From positions 1-33,283 of the forward strand of contig LVBF01000014.1 in assembly GCA_001604325.1 (NCBI GenBank): a stretch of 33,283 nt of DNA, written 5' to 3'. The notes beneath the pieces are model-generated. The model was not told the origin of the DNA, did not search any database, and was given only the letters and a program-made list of their open reading frames with translations. The stretch comes from Spirochaetales bacterium Spiro_04 (lineage in GTDB: Bacteria > Spirochaetota > Spirochaetia > Sphaerochaetales > Sphaerochaetaceae). The position numbers and the translations under genes are program-made. Below are positions 10,163 to 17,464 of the stretch, piece by piece (positions within the stretch are counted from its first letter, which is position 1; every line of letters begins with the position of its first letter).

Positions 10163-10191
10163 TTGACAGAGATGGGACACCCCGATATATT
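10163..10191 (+). promoter_or_regulatory. Strong sigma70-type promoter for the zinc-ribbon gene
   Basis: TTGACA (10163-10168), 17-nt spacer, TATATT (10186-10191). Confidence 0.75.
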
Positions 10192-10230
10192 CAAACGGTA
10201 CGAAGTTTGACGACGGAAGGAGTAGCGTAT

Positions 10231-10407
10231 ATGTCCAAAGCACATAGAGGCAGTGGGATCAGGAGCGAGATCAACCGTGGACGCGGTGAGTGCCCTGCTT
10301 GCAAGCGGACCGGGGTCAAGGTTCTCTACGAAGTGACCCTCGATGGCGAGAAGGCCAAGGTCTGCAAGCCCTGCAACGCCCGCATCAAGAAAGAAGCCTC
10401 CGCCTAA
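10231..10407 (+). CDS. Small basic zinc-ribbon protein (58 aa), function unknown
   Basis: MSKAHRGSGIRSEINRGRGECPACKRTGVKVLYEVTLDGEKAKVCKPCNARIKKEASA; CPAC/CKPC pair; near-consensus promoter upstream and a terminator downstream; GGAAGGAG ribosome-binding site. Confidence 0.85.
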   Translation: MSKAHRGSGIRSEINRGRGECPACKRTGVKVLYEVTLDGEKAKVCKPCNARIKKEASA

Positions 10408-10423
10408 GAAGGCCCCCTATTGA

Positions 10424-10455
10424 AAGGACTGTCCACCGCGACAGTCTTTTTTTTC
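10424..10455 (+). terminator. Rho-independent terminator of the zinc-ribbon gene
   Basis: GACTGTC (10427-10433) ... GACAGTC (10440-10446) followed by TTTTTTTT. Confidence 0.85.
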
Positions 10456-10470
10456 CTCATCCCAAAACGT

Positions 10471-10712
10471 ATGAAAGCACACCACTTTGTATCGGGATCT
10501 CGAGCAACAAGGACCCAGAGGGCCATCTCACATGTCGATATCACGATCACGGGGGACGCTCTCACCACTGCCGTGGTGGCCAGGCTTGAATGTGAGATCG
10601 ATGGCCTGCTCACCCCATATACCTTCGATATCTCTTCTTGTCCCACAGAGACAACCCCCAGTTGCTCTCCCACATCGAGCGAGTGGGGGTGACAATCTCC
10701 CAGAGAGGATAG
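10471..10712 (+). pseudogene. Decayed MNT-type nucleotidyltransferase (NTP_transf_2 / MntA-like antitoxin fold) remnant with frameshift
   Basis: Frame starting 10471 reads MKAHHFVSGSRATRTQRAISHVDITITGDALTTAVVARLECEIDGLLTPYTFDIS; a -1 shift at about 10635 continues FLSHRDNPQLLSHIERVGVTISQRG*. Composite matches the usual GSRA-x-GT...SD(V)DIAI...LPY-x-D-(I/V)...I(D/E)RVG...Y layout. Confidence 0.68.
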
Positions 10713-10755
10713 AAACAAGCGCTCGATTGCAATACACTCATGGGCGGGGGGCAGT

Positions 10756-12198
10756 GTGACGATCTATCTGGTGGGAATCAAAGGGACCGGGATGGCGCAT
10801 CTGGCCGTCCTGCTCAAGGCGATGGGGCACGAGGTCAGCGGCTGTGACAGCGGGGAACGCTTCGTCACCGACTCGACGCTTGAGGCCCACGCGTTGGTCG
10901 TCGACCACGGCTTTGACGCTGACCTGCTCACCGCTTCAGCTGACCTGGTAATCCACAGCAGCGCCTATGGCGCATCTGTCCCCATCATCGCGGAGGCGAA
11001 GAGGCGGGGCATCGAGGTGCTCGATTACCCCGCCTTCGTCGCTCGATTGACGGGGGAACAGGAGAGCTGGGCGGTGGTCGGCACCCACGGCAAGACCACC
11101 ACCGCCAGTGTGGCGACGCATCTGCTTTCGCAGGCCACCGGTGGCCGCTTCCCCTTCTACGCCCTCTACGGCAGCCGGGAACAGGCACTCGATGCGGTGC
11201 CGTATTGGGGGAACCAGGTCGCCCTCTTCGAGGGTTGCGAGTACCAGGACCACTTCCTCTCCTACCGCCTGCGCGGCATCTTGATCACCACCATCGACTG
11301 GGACCACCCCGATTACTTTCCTGACCTCGAGGCGGTCTTCTCCAGCTTTGTAACCTTGGCCATGGGCCTGGAACGGCGCGGGATCCTCATCTACAACAGC
11401 GATGATGCACTCGTTCGCCGCCTCATCTCCGTGGTAGCGGCCCGGCGGGCCGACCTCACGCTCATCGGCTACGGCTTGAGCGCCGACGGGCTCTTCAAAA
11501 TCGTGAAGAGAGGAGCAGGGCGGTACGCATTTGCCGGCTTGGGCGACCTCCTGTTCACCCTGGTCGTCGATGAGCCGTCCCTGGTGGGCGACCACCTCGG
11601 CGCGCTCGTCCTGGCATCTGCGATGCTGCTTGACCAAGACCCTCCCAAGCTCTACCTCGATGACAGTGCCCTGGTCACCGACGAGGTGCTATCCACCGTG
11701 GTGGCCCATCTTGGCCGTCACCTCGCCACCTTCGCCGGGGCGGTGGGCCGCCTTGAGGTGATGGGAGAGGAGGGTGGGGTCATCTACCTCGACGACTACG
11801 CCCACCACCCACGGGAGATCGTGGTGTTGCTCGGTGAAGTGTCGCGCCGCTGGCCCGGACGGGAGACGGTCGTGCTCTTCTCTCCCCATACCGCAAGCCG
11901 AACGCGCGCCCTCTTTGATGAATTTGTCGCTTCGTTGCGCCCCATCGATCATCTGGTCATCCAGGCCACCTATGCATCGGCGCGTCAGGATGGGGGAGAC
12001 GAGGACCCCTCGTTGGCGCTCTATGAGCGGCTCTCTCTGTTGATGGGAGCGCGGGTGTGCTATGCCAAAACGGATGATGAGGCGATCGCCGCTGCCTGCG
12101 CCCGGTTGCATGAGGGGGCGCTCTGCATTACCATGGGTGCGGGAAACAACCGCGATCTGGGCGAGAGAATCGCCCGAATGAGAAGGAGATGGATGTGA
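10756..12198 (+). CDS. murC: UDP-N-acetylmuramate--L-alanine ligase-type Mur ligase
   Basis: MTIYLVGIKGTGMAHLAVLLKAMGHEVSGCD, GTHGKTTTASVATHLL, FEGCEYQDHFLSYRLRGILITTIDWDHPDYF, YLDDYAHHPREI; GTG start. Mpl is the main alternative. Confidence 0.83.
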   Translation: MTIYLVGIKGTGMAHLAVLLKAMGHEVSGCDSGERFVTDSTLEAHALVVDHGFDADLLTASADLVIHSSAYGASVPIIAEAKRRGIEVLDYPAFVARLTGEQESWAVVGTHGKTTTASVATHLLSQATGGRFPFYALYGSREQALDAVPYWGNQVALFEGCEYQDHFLSYRLRGILITTIDWDHPDYFPDLEAVFSSFVTLAMGLERRGILIYNSDDALVRRLISVVAARRADLTLIGYGLSADGLFKIVKRGAGRYAFAGLGDLLFTLVVDEPSLVGDHLGALVLASAMLLDQDPPKLYLDDSALVTDEVLSTVVAHLGRHLATFAGAVGRLEVMGEEGGVIYLDDYAHHPREIVVLLGEVSRRWPGRETVVLFSPHTASRTRALFDEFVASLRPIDHLVIQATYASARQDGGDEDPSLALYERLSLLMGARVCYAKTDDEAIAAACARLHEGALCITMGAGNNRDLGERIARMRRRWM

Positions 12199-13064
12199 AG
12201 AGCATGACCGGGTACGGATTCTGTGAGTCAGTGGGTGAGAAAGTCCAGCTTGCCGTCGAACTGAAGTCCTACAACAACCGTTTTCTTGATATCAACCACA
12301 ACATCGCCTACGCCCTCGCTCCCTTTGAGATCGAGATCGACAAGGCGCTCTCTGCGATCGCCAAGCGGGGACACATCGATGTGAACATCCGCCTCAAGGT
12401 CCTGGAGAGTGAGATGACCGTCCACGTGGACGAGGGGGCGGTGCGCGCCTATACGGCGGCCTTTGAGAAGATAGCCGCATCTTCGGCACACCCCCTTGAG
12501 ATCACCTTGGCCGACTACCTCTCCCAGGAGGGGGTGTTGGCCACTGTCCGCAGCAGCGACAGCGAGAGCTACCGCACCCTCCTCTTCGATACCCTCTCCG
12601 TCGCCTTGGCGCAACTCGATGAGTCAAAGAAGCGGGAGGGCGCCTCCACCAAGGCCGATCTGATCCGCCTCGGGAGAATCATCGAGGAGGGACATGGCGT
12701 CATCGCCGCCCACGCCGATGAGCTTGAGGCTCTGGTCAAGGAGCAGCTGGTGCAACGCTTCGATGATCTGCTCGGCGACAAGGGGTGGGATGAAGTGCGG
12801 ATCCTGCAGGAGATCGGGGTACTTCTGGTCAAGTACTCGATCCATGAGGAGATCAAGCGCCTCGCCGTCCACCTCAAGGAGTACTTCAAGCTCCTGGAGA
12901 GCGATGAGCCGGTGGGCAAGCGCCTCGACTTCCTCTGCCAGGAGATGAATCGGGAGATCAACACCATCGGCAGCAAGAGCCAGATGGTGGAACTCAACAT
13001 GCAGGTGGTCCGGATGAAGGACGGCCTTGAGAATATCCGCGAACAAGTTCGCAACATTGAGTGA
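12189..13064 (+). CDS. yicC: YicC family endoribonuclease-like protein
   Basis: MKSMTGYGF...LAVELKSYNNRFLDINHN...EMNREINTIGSKSQ...EQVRNIE is diagnostic for YicC. Confidence 0.94.
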   Translation: MDVKSMTGYGFCESVGEKVQLAVELKSYNNRFLDINHNIAYALAPFEIEIDKALSAIAKRGHIDVNIRLKVLESEMTVHVDEGAVRAYTAAFEKIAASSAHPLEITLADYLSQEGVLATVRSSDSESYRTLLFDTLSVALAQLDESKKREGASTKADLIRLGRIIEEGHGVIAAHADELEALVKEQLVQRFDDLLGDKGWDEVRILQEIGVLLVKYSIHEEIKRLAVHLKEYFKLLESDEPVGKRLDFLCQEMNREINTIGSKSQMVELNMQVVRMKDGLENIREQVRNIE

Positions 13065-13071
13065 GGAGCGT

Positions 13072-13593
13072 ATGCGTATCGCGATCAGTGGCAAGAGCGG
13101 GTGTGGCAACACCACCGTCACCCGCCTCGTCTCAGAGGCGCTGGGCTTTGAGATGATCAACTTCACCTTCCGTTCCCTGGCCGAGGAGCGGGGCATCGAC
13201 TTCTGGCAGCTGAGCCGGCTTGCTGAGAGCGACGACCGCTACGACCGTGAGGTCGACCGCCGCCAAGTCGAGATGGCGCTCTCTCATGAATCCTGCGTGC
13301 TCGGCAGCCGCCTTGCCATCTGGATGCTCAAGGACGCAGATCTGAAGATCTTCCTTGATGCATCGATCGAGGAGCGTTCGAAGCGCATCGTGCGGCGCGA
13401 AGGGGGGAGCCTCGAAGATCGGATGGCCGAGACGAGCGACCGCGACCGGCGCGACAGCGCCCGCTACCAGCGCCTCTACGGCATCGACAACAACGATACC
13501 TCCATCGCCGACCTGGTCATCGACACCACCGCCCTCAACGCTCAAGCGGTCGCCGCCCTCATCATCGAGGAGGTACGCCGTCGTGAAGCGTAA
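13072..13593 (+). CDS. cmk: Cytidylate kinase-like protein (archaeal-type CMP kinase)
   Basis: MRIAISGKSGCGNTTVTRLVSEALGFEMINFTFRSLAEERGID...CVLGSRLAIWMLKDADLKIFLDASIEERSKRI...RYQRLYGID; atypical P-loop as in archaeal-type CMK. Confidence 0.82.
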   Translation: MRIAISGKSGCGNTTVTRLVSEALGFEMINFTFRSLAEERGIDFWQLSRLAESDDRYDREVDRRQVEMALSHESCVLGSRLAIWMLKDADLKIFLDASIEERSKRIVRREGGSLEDRMAETSDRDRRDSARYQRLYGIDNNDTSIADLVIDTTALNAQAVAALIIEEVRRREA

Positions 13594-14047
13594 GCTCTCT
13601 CTCCTGTTGCTTCTGCTTTCTACCGTGTTGCCCCTCTCGGCGAGAGGGTACATCGGCCTCAACCAGGGCCTGGTGGGCAGCGCTGTCGAGGTCGGCTATA
13701 TGACGCGCTCCTTTGAGCAAAACCTCTCCCTCTCGCTGCCGCTTGTGCATGGCAACTTCACCACCCCCATGGCAAGCGGGAACCTGGTCTGGCGCATCCA
13801 GCGCTTCAATCCACTGGTCATCGGCGTGGGAGTAGGGGGACGCTTCTCTTGGGGGGCTGATGATGGGTACATCCTCGCCGGCGGACTCCTCCTCTCTGTC
13901 AGCTGGGAGACGTTCGGGCGGGGGGAGGTGCTCTTCGTCGAAGGATCCTATATGCCGTTCTCCATCGAGGGGGGAAGCGCCATCGATGCCCTCGCTCGGC
14001 ATCAGACAGGGCAGTATCTGCGCATCGGGCACCGCCATCTCTTCTGA
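13583..14047 (+). CDS. Small exported protein, likely membrane-associated
   Basis: GTG at 13583 overlapping the cmk end; VKRKLSLLLLLLSTVLPLSARGYIGLNQG signal peptide; alternating hydrophobic strands and C-terminal LRIGHRHLF. Confidence 0.6.
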   Translation: MKRKLSLLLLLLSTVLPLSARGYIGLNQGLVGSAVEVGYMTRSFEQNLSLSLPLVHGNFTTPMASGNLVWRIQRFNPLVIGVGVGGRFSWGADDGYILAGGLLLSVSWETFGRGEVLFVEGSYMPFSIEGGSAIDALARHQTGQYLRIGHRHLF

Positions 14048-14051
14048 GGAC

Positions 14052-14080
14052 TGTACATTATCGGGGAAAATCTCTATAGT
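14052..14080 (+). promoter_or_regulatory. Candidate promoter for the rpoZ-like gene
   Basis: TGTACA (14052-14057), 17-nt spacer, TATAGT (14075-14080). Confidence 0.55.
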
Positions 14081-14124
14081 AAGGTTCACACAAAACCGTC
14101 TTACAGGGACAAGGAGTACCAACG

Positions 14125-14328
14125 GTGAGCATACCACTAGACAGCCTTATTGATTATGAGGGGAATATCTATCAGATAACCTGCGTCGCGATCAAAGAGG
14201 CGAACATCCTGAGCAATCCTGGCTGCGGCGGAGAGGAAATTGAGGAGAACAATGGCAAGATTGTCAGTGAAGTCCTCACCAGAGCGCTTGCAGGTGAAAT
14301 CAAGTTCGATTCTCCAGACGACGTCTGA
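14125..14328 (+). CDS. rpoZ: RNA polymerase omega-subunit-like protein
   Basis: MSIPLDSLIDYEGNIYQITCVAIKEANILSNPG...EENNGKIVSEVLTRALAGEIKF resembles spirochaete omega proteins; directly before miaA. Confidence 0.65.
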   Translation: MSIPLDSLIDYEGNIYQITCVAIKEANILSNPGCGGEEIEENNGKIVSEVLTRALAGEIKFDSPDDV

Positions 14329-15244
14329 CCCGTTCGATTCGATCATCTTCCTATTCGGCCCCACCGGGGTTGGAAAGACCGACTTGTTGACAAACCTCGA
14401 TCCGTCGAGGTTTGCCGTCGTCAACGCCGACTCGATCCAAGTCTACCGTCATCTCGACATCGGCAGCGCCAAGGCGTCGAAGGAGCTGCAGAGCCGGATC
14501 GAACACCATCTCATCGACATCCGCGAGCCGAACACGCAGTTCACCGTCGCCGACTTCATCGAGGAGGCGGACACGGCGATCCGCTCCATCGCGTCGCGCG
14601 GCAAGGTCCCCATCATCACGGGGGGGACGGCCTTCTACTTCAAGCACTTCCTCTACGGCCTCTCCGAGGCCCCGGCCAGCGATGAGGCGACCCGGGCCCG
14701 GGTCCAGGCCCTCATCGATGAGAAGGGGCGCGCCTGGGCCCACGCCTACCTCTGTGAGGTCGATCCGGCAAGCGGGTCGCGGATCCACATCAACGACAGC
14801 TACCGCATCAGCCGGGCCCTTGAGGTCTGGCAGCAGAGCGGACGCCCCCTCTCCTCCTTCGACCTGCCCACCACGGCGCGCCGGGGGATGAAACCGCTGA
14901 TCATCGCGCTCATGCGGGAACAAGAGGAGCTGCACCGGCGGATTCGGGAGCGGGTTGACCAGATGTTCAGGGAGGGGCTTGAGGATGAGATCCGACGCCT
15001 CGTGGCCATGGGGGCACAGCGTAGCTGGCCGGCCCTGGTCGGCATCGGCTACCGCGAGTTCTTCACCGCCCTCGCCACCGGCGAGTACACCCGGACCATG
15101 GTGGGGGAAGAGATCGTGAGAAACAGCCGCGCCTATGCCAAGCGCCAGCTGACCTTCTTCAAGAGCTTTGCCGATGCCCAGTGGTTCAATGCATCACAAA
15201 CGGATGCCATCACCGCTACAATAGAGTCGTACGTGTGTAGGTAG
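14252..15244 (+). CDS. miaA: tRNA dimethylallyltransferase
   Basis: FLFGPTGVGKTDL, VVNADSIQVYRHLDIGSAK, HHLIDIREPNTQFTVADF, ITGGTAFYFKHFLYGL, ALVGIGYREF, RQLTFFKSF. Start codon uncertain (14252 ATG or a downstream alternative). Confidence 0.93.
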   Translation: MARLSVKSSPERLQVKSSSILQTTSDPFDSIIFLFGPTGVGKTDLLTNLDPSRFAVVNADSIQVYRHLDIGSAKASKELQSRIEHHLIDIREPNTQFTVADFIEEADTAIRSIASRGKVPIITGGTAFYFKHFLYGLSEAPASDEATRARVQALIDEKGRAWAHAYLCEVDPASGSRIHINDSYRISRALEVWQQSGRPLSSFDLPTTARRGMKPLIIALMREQEELHRRIRERVDQMFREGLEDEIRRLVAMGAQRSWPALVGIGYREFFTALATGEYTRTMVGEEIVRNSRAYAKRQLTFFKSFADAQWFNASQTDAITATIESYVCR

Positions 15245-16658
15245 CCACCTCGATGCGGCGCATATTGGCAATCTCCGGCGCTGAGATTTGTGTGATCTCA
15301 TACCACCCCTTCTTTCCCATCTCGATGGAGAAGCGCTGGACCATGTCGTAGGCGTAGACCGCCATCGGTCCCTCCTCCGTCTCCCCCTCATAGTTGTACG
15401 GCGCCCAGTAGGTGGAATGTACTATGAAGGAGTGCTCATCGAGGCGCTCTATGGCCACATCGCTGACGCCGTAGATGAACGCCCCCTCCAGGATGGGCGG
15501 CATACCCTCCTCGATCCACTGCACCGGGTCGACCTGCACGTTGATGGACTCATAGGCCTGTCTCGTCTGTCGGGTGACGAAGAGGTTGGTCACCTCCATC
15601 GTCGATGGATTCTTCACCTTGCGCGCCAGCGCGGCGTCCATCTTTTGGATGTCCAGCTCATTCTGCGCCGCATAGTACGCCTTGATGATCTCCTCTTGGT
15701 CGAAGGTCGCGGTGTAGGGAGGGGCCAGGCTCTCTTTGACCCGGCCGACGACGAAGGAGGTGACCAAGGCGAGGGAGAGGGCGACGGTGATGATGATCCA
15801 TCCGAACTTGCGCCAGAAAATCTTGGCATTGGCCCGCGTTGCCTGACGCTGGGCAAACTCCGCGGCCTTGGGGGAGGCGAGGCGCGCTTCCTCACTCATG
15901 ACCTGCGCTACCGCTTCCAGGTTCCAGACGAGCTCCTCGCTCTGTTCGAGAAAGGCGGAGAGGGCCTTGTGGGGGAGCTTGTTGCCCGACGCCTCGCGCA
16001 TCTTTGCCAAGCTCATCGAGAGCGTCTCGTCGATGAAGGAGACGGTTCGTTCATCAAGCCCGGTCTCGATCATGGAGAGCGGAAGGTGGCGGAAGCCATC
16101 CTCCCGGCTGTTGCGGTCAGCGAAGGGAGGGGTCCCCACCGCACTGTAGTAGAGGAGGCTGGTCATCTGGTCGATGAGGGAGAAGGGGGCGTGGACGGTG
16201 TGGTGCACCCAGCAGGCGATGTTCAGGTAGCGCTCCTCGTCGCTGCTCACCGAGGAGAAGAGGTCGCCGATATCCTGGCTCATGATGAGGATCTCCCCCT
16301 CATCGGTCACCCAGAGGCGCCAGAGGGGGATGATGCCGCTGCTGAGGTCGAGGAAGGCGGCATCACAGCGGAGCAACGCTTCGGCGAGGCGCCGAACCAG
16401 CGTGAGCGCCTCATCTCTGAGCGTGGTCGAGAGCTGGCTCAGCGGCGTGATGGAGAGCGCCTCGAACGTCAGCACCCGCGTCCCTTCGAACAGTGAGAGG
16501 CTCTTCCAGTACCACCGGGTGAGGTGTTCTCCGTCCCAGAGGTAGCCGGGTTGTTTCTCCCCGCTCACGAGGTAGGAGGGCAACTGGGCCTCCTGGCTGG
16601 CGATGGTGATGGCAGAGAGGGGGGTGCCGTCGATGGTGAGGGAAAAACTTCTATTCAT
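15216..16658 (-). CDS. Single-span membrane protein with a pseudokinase-like N-terminal region and an extracytoplasmic C-terminal domain
   Basis: 480 aa; RLAEALLRCDAAFLDLSSGIIPLWRLWVTDEGEILIMSQDIGDLF and LLYYSAVGTPPFADRN...LDERTVSFIDETLSM recall the kinase C-lobe but lack HRD/DFG; TM segment FGWIIITVALSLALVTSFVVG. Confidence 0.6.
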   Translation of the reverse strand: MNRSFSLTIDGTPLSAITIASQEAQLPSYLVSGEKQPGYLWDGEHLTRWYWKSLSLFEGTRVLTFEALSITPLSQLSTTLRDEALTLVRRLAEALLRCDAAFLDLSSGIIPLWRLWVTDEGEILIMSQDIGDLFSSVSSDEERYLNIACWVHHTVHAPFSLIDQMTSLLYYSAVGTPPFADRNSREDGFRHLPLSMIETGLDERTVSFIDETLSMSLAKMREASGNKLPHKALSAFLEQSEELVWNLEAVAQVMSEEARLASPKAAEFAQRQATRANAKIFWRKFGWIIITVALSLALVTSFVVGRVKESLAPPYTATFDQEEIIKAYYAAQNELDIQKMDAALARKVKNPSTMEVTNLFVTRQTRQAYESINVQVDPVQWIEEGMPPILEGAFIYGVSDVAIERLDEHSFIVHSTYWAPYNYEGETEEGPMAVYAYDMVQRFSIEMGKKGWYEITQISAPEIANMRRIEVATYTRTTLL

Positions 16659-17464
16659 GACTCCTCCAGGAGGGCGGTGATATGCCAGACATGTCGCTCC
16701 TCTATGTCAAGGGAGCTGGGGATCTCATCATAGATGACGCGCTCACACATCTGGGCGATGATCCTCCACCGGGCGTCGCCTGCCCACTGCTGACGGGCGA
16801 GGGCGGCCAACGCGCTCTGGTTGCAGGCGCTGAGGGGGGCGTGCCCACCCGTCACAGGCGCAGTCAGAGAGGTGCGGAAGGCGATGGCGTCCGCTTCGGC
16901 CTTGGGGGAGGGCAACGGTTCGTTGGCATTGGATGTGACGATATAGAGCGCTGATGGCCAGAGACTATGGATCTGCGCAAGGAGGGACGCGTAGAGGAGG
17001 CGATGCTCGCCGGTCAACTCACTGGAGAGGATCGGGAGGATGGGGACATCCGGGTGGTAGGATGCGATGAGGGGCATGAGGAGCTCCCAGGAGCTCTCGT
17101 CCTCAAACGGCGTATCGGAGACGGTGAGGGGGAAGCGGGAAGCGAGGTGGGCGCGCACGTCAGTGGCGAATGGGATGGTGGTGTTGCCCACGGCGAGTGC
17201 ATCGCTCTTGGGAACCATCACCGGGAGGTTCTTCCCCACCCCGTGGTAGGGTGCGAGGAGGACGATGAGGGGGGCCTCGAGGCCCCTGGTATGGGCGAGG
17301 CCGTGGTGCAACAGCGGCAGGCAATGGGACCAGGCGGCGTGGGGCAACAGGAGGGCTTTGGGGAAACGGCACTCGATGCGCTCCATCGGCGCGGCCTCAC
17401 TGGCAAGGGAGGAGGGGTCTTGGGGGTAGTAGAGGCCGCTGTGGCCAGCGCTACAAATCGTCAT
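16655..17464 (-). CDS. MEMO1 / AmmeMemoRadiSam system protein B-like protein
   Basis: SAGHSGLYYPQDPSSL, KALLLPHAAWSHC, LIVLLAPYHGVGKNLPV, DESSWELLMPLIASYHPDVPILPILSS, YIVTSNAN follow the MEMO layout; overlaps neighbours at both ends. Confidence 0.7.
   Translation of the reverse strand: MTICSAGHSGLYYPQDPSSLASEAAPMERIECRFPKALLLPHAAWSHCLPLLHHGLAHTRGLEAPLIVLLAPYHGVGKNLPVMVPKSDALAVGNTTIPFATDVRAHLASRFPLTVSDTPFEDESSWELLMPLIASYHPDVPILPILSSELTGEHRLLYASLLAQIHSLWPSALYIVTSNANEPLPSPKAEADAIAFRTSLTAPVTGGHAPLSACNQSALAALARQQWAGDARWRIIAQMCERVIYDEIPSSLDIEERHVWHITALLEES

Noticed and set aside
10400-10756. HEPN toxin partner for the MNT remnant
   Set aside because: No frame in the interval shows an R-x4-6-H HEPN motif or enough length; only the MNT-like piece is visible.
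15288-16496. 402-aa plus-strand ORF opposite the pseudokinase-like gene
   Set aside because: Composition bias of a shadow frame; the minus-strand ORF is longer, has a TM and overlaps its upstream neighbour as part of an operon.
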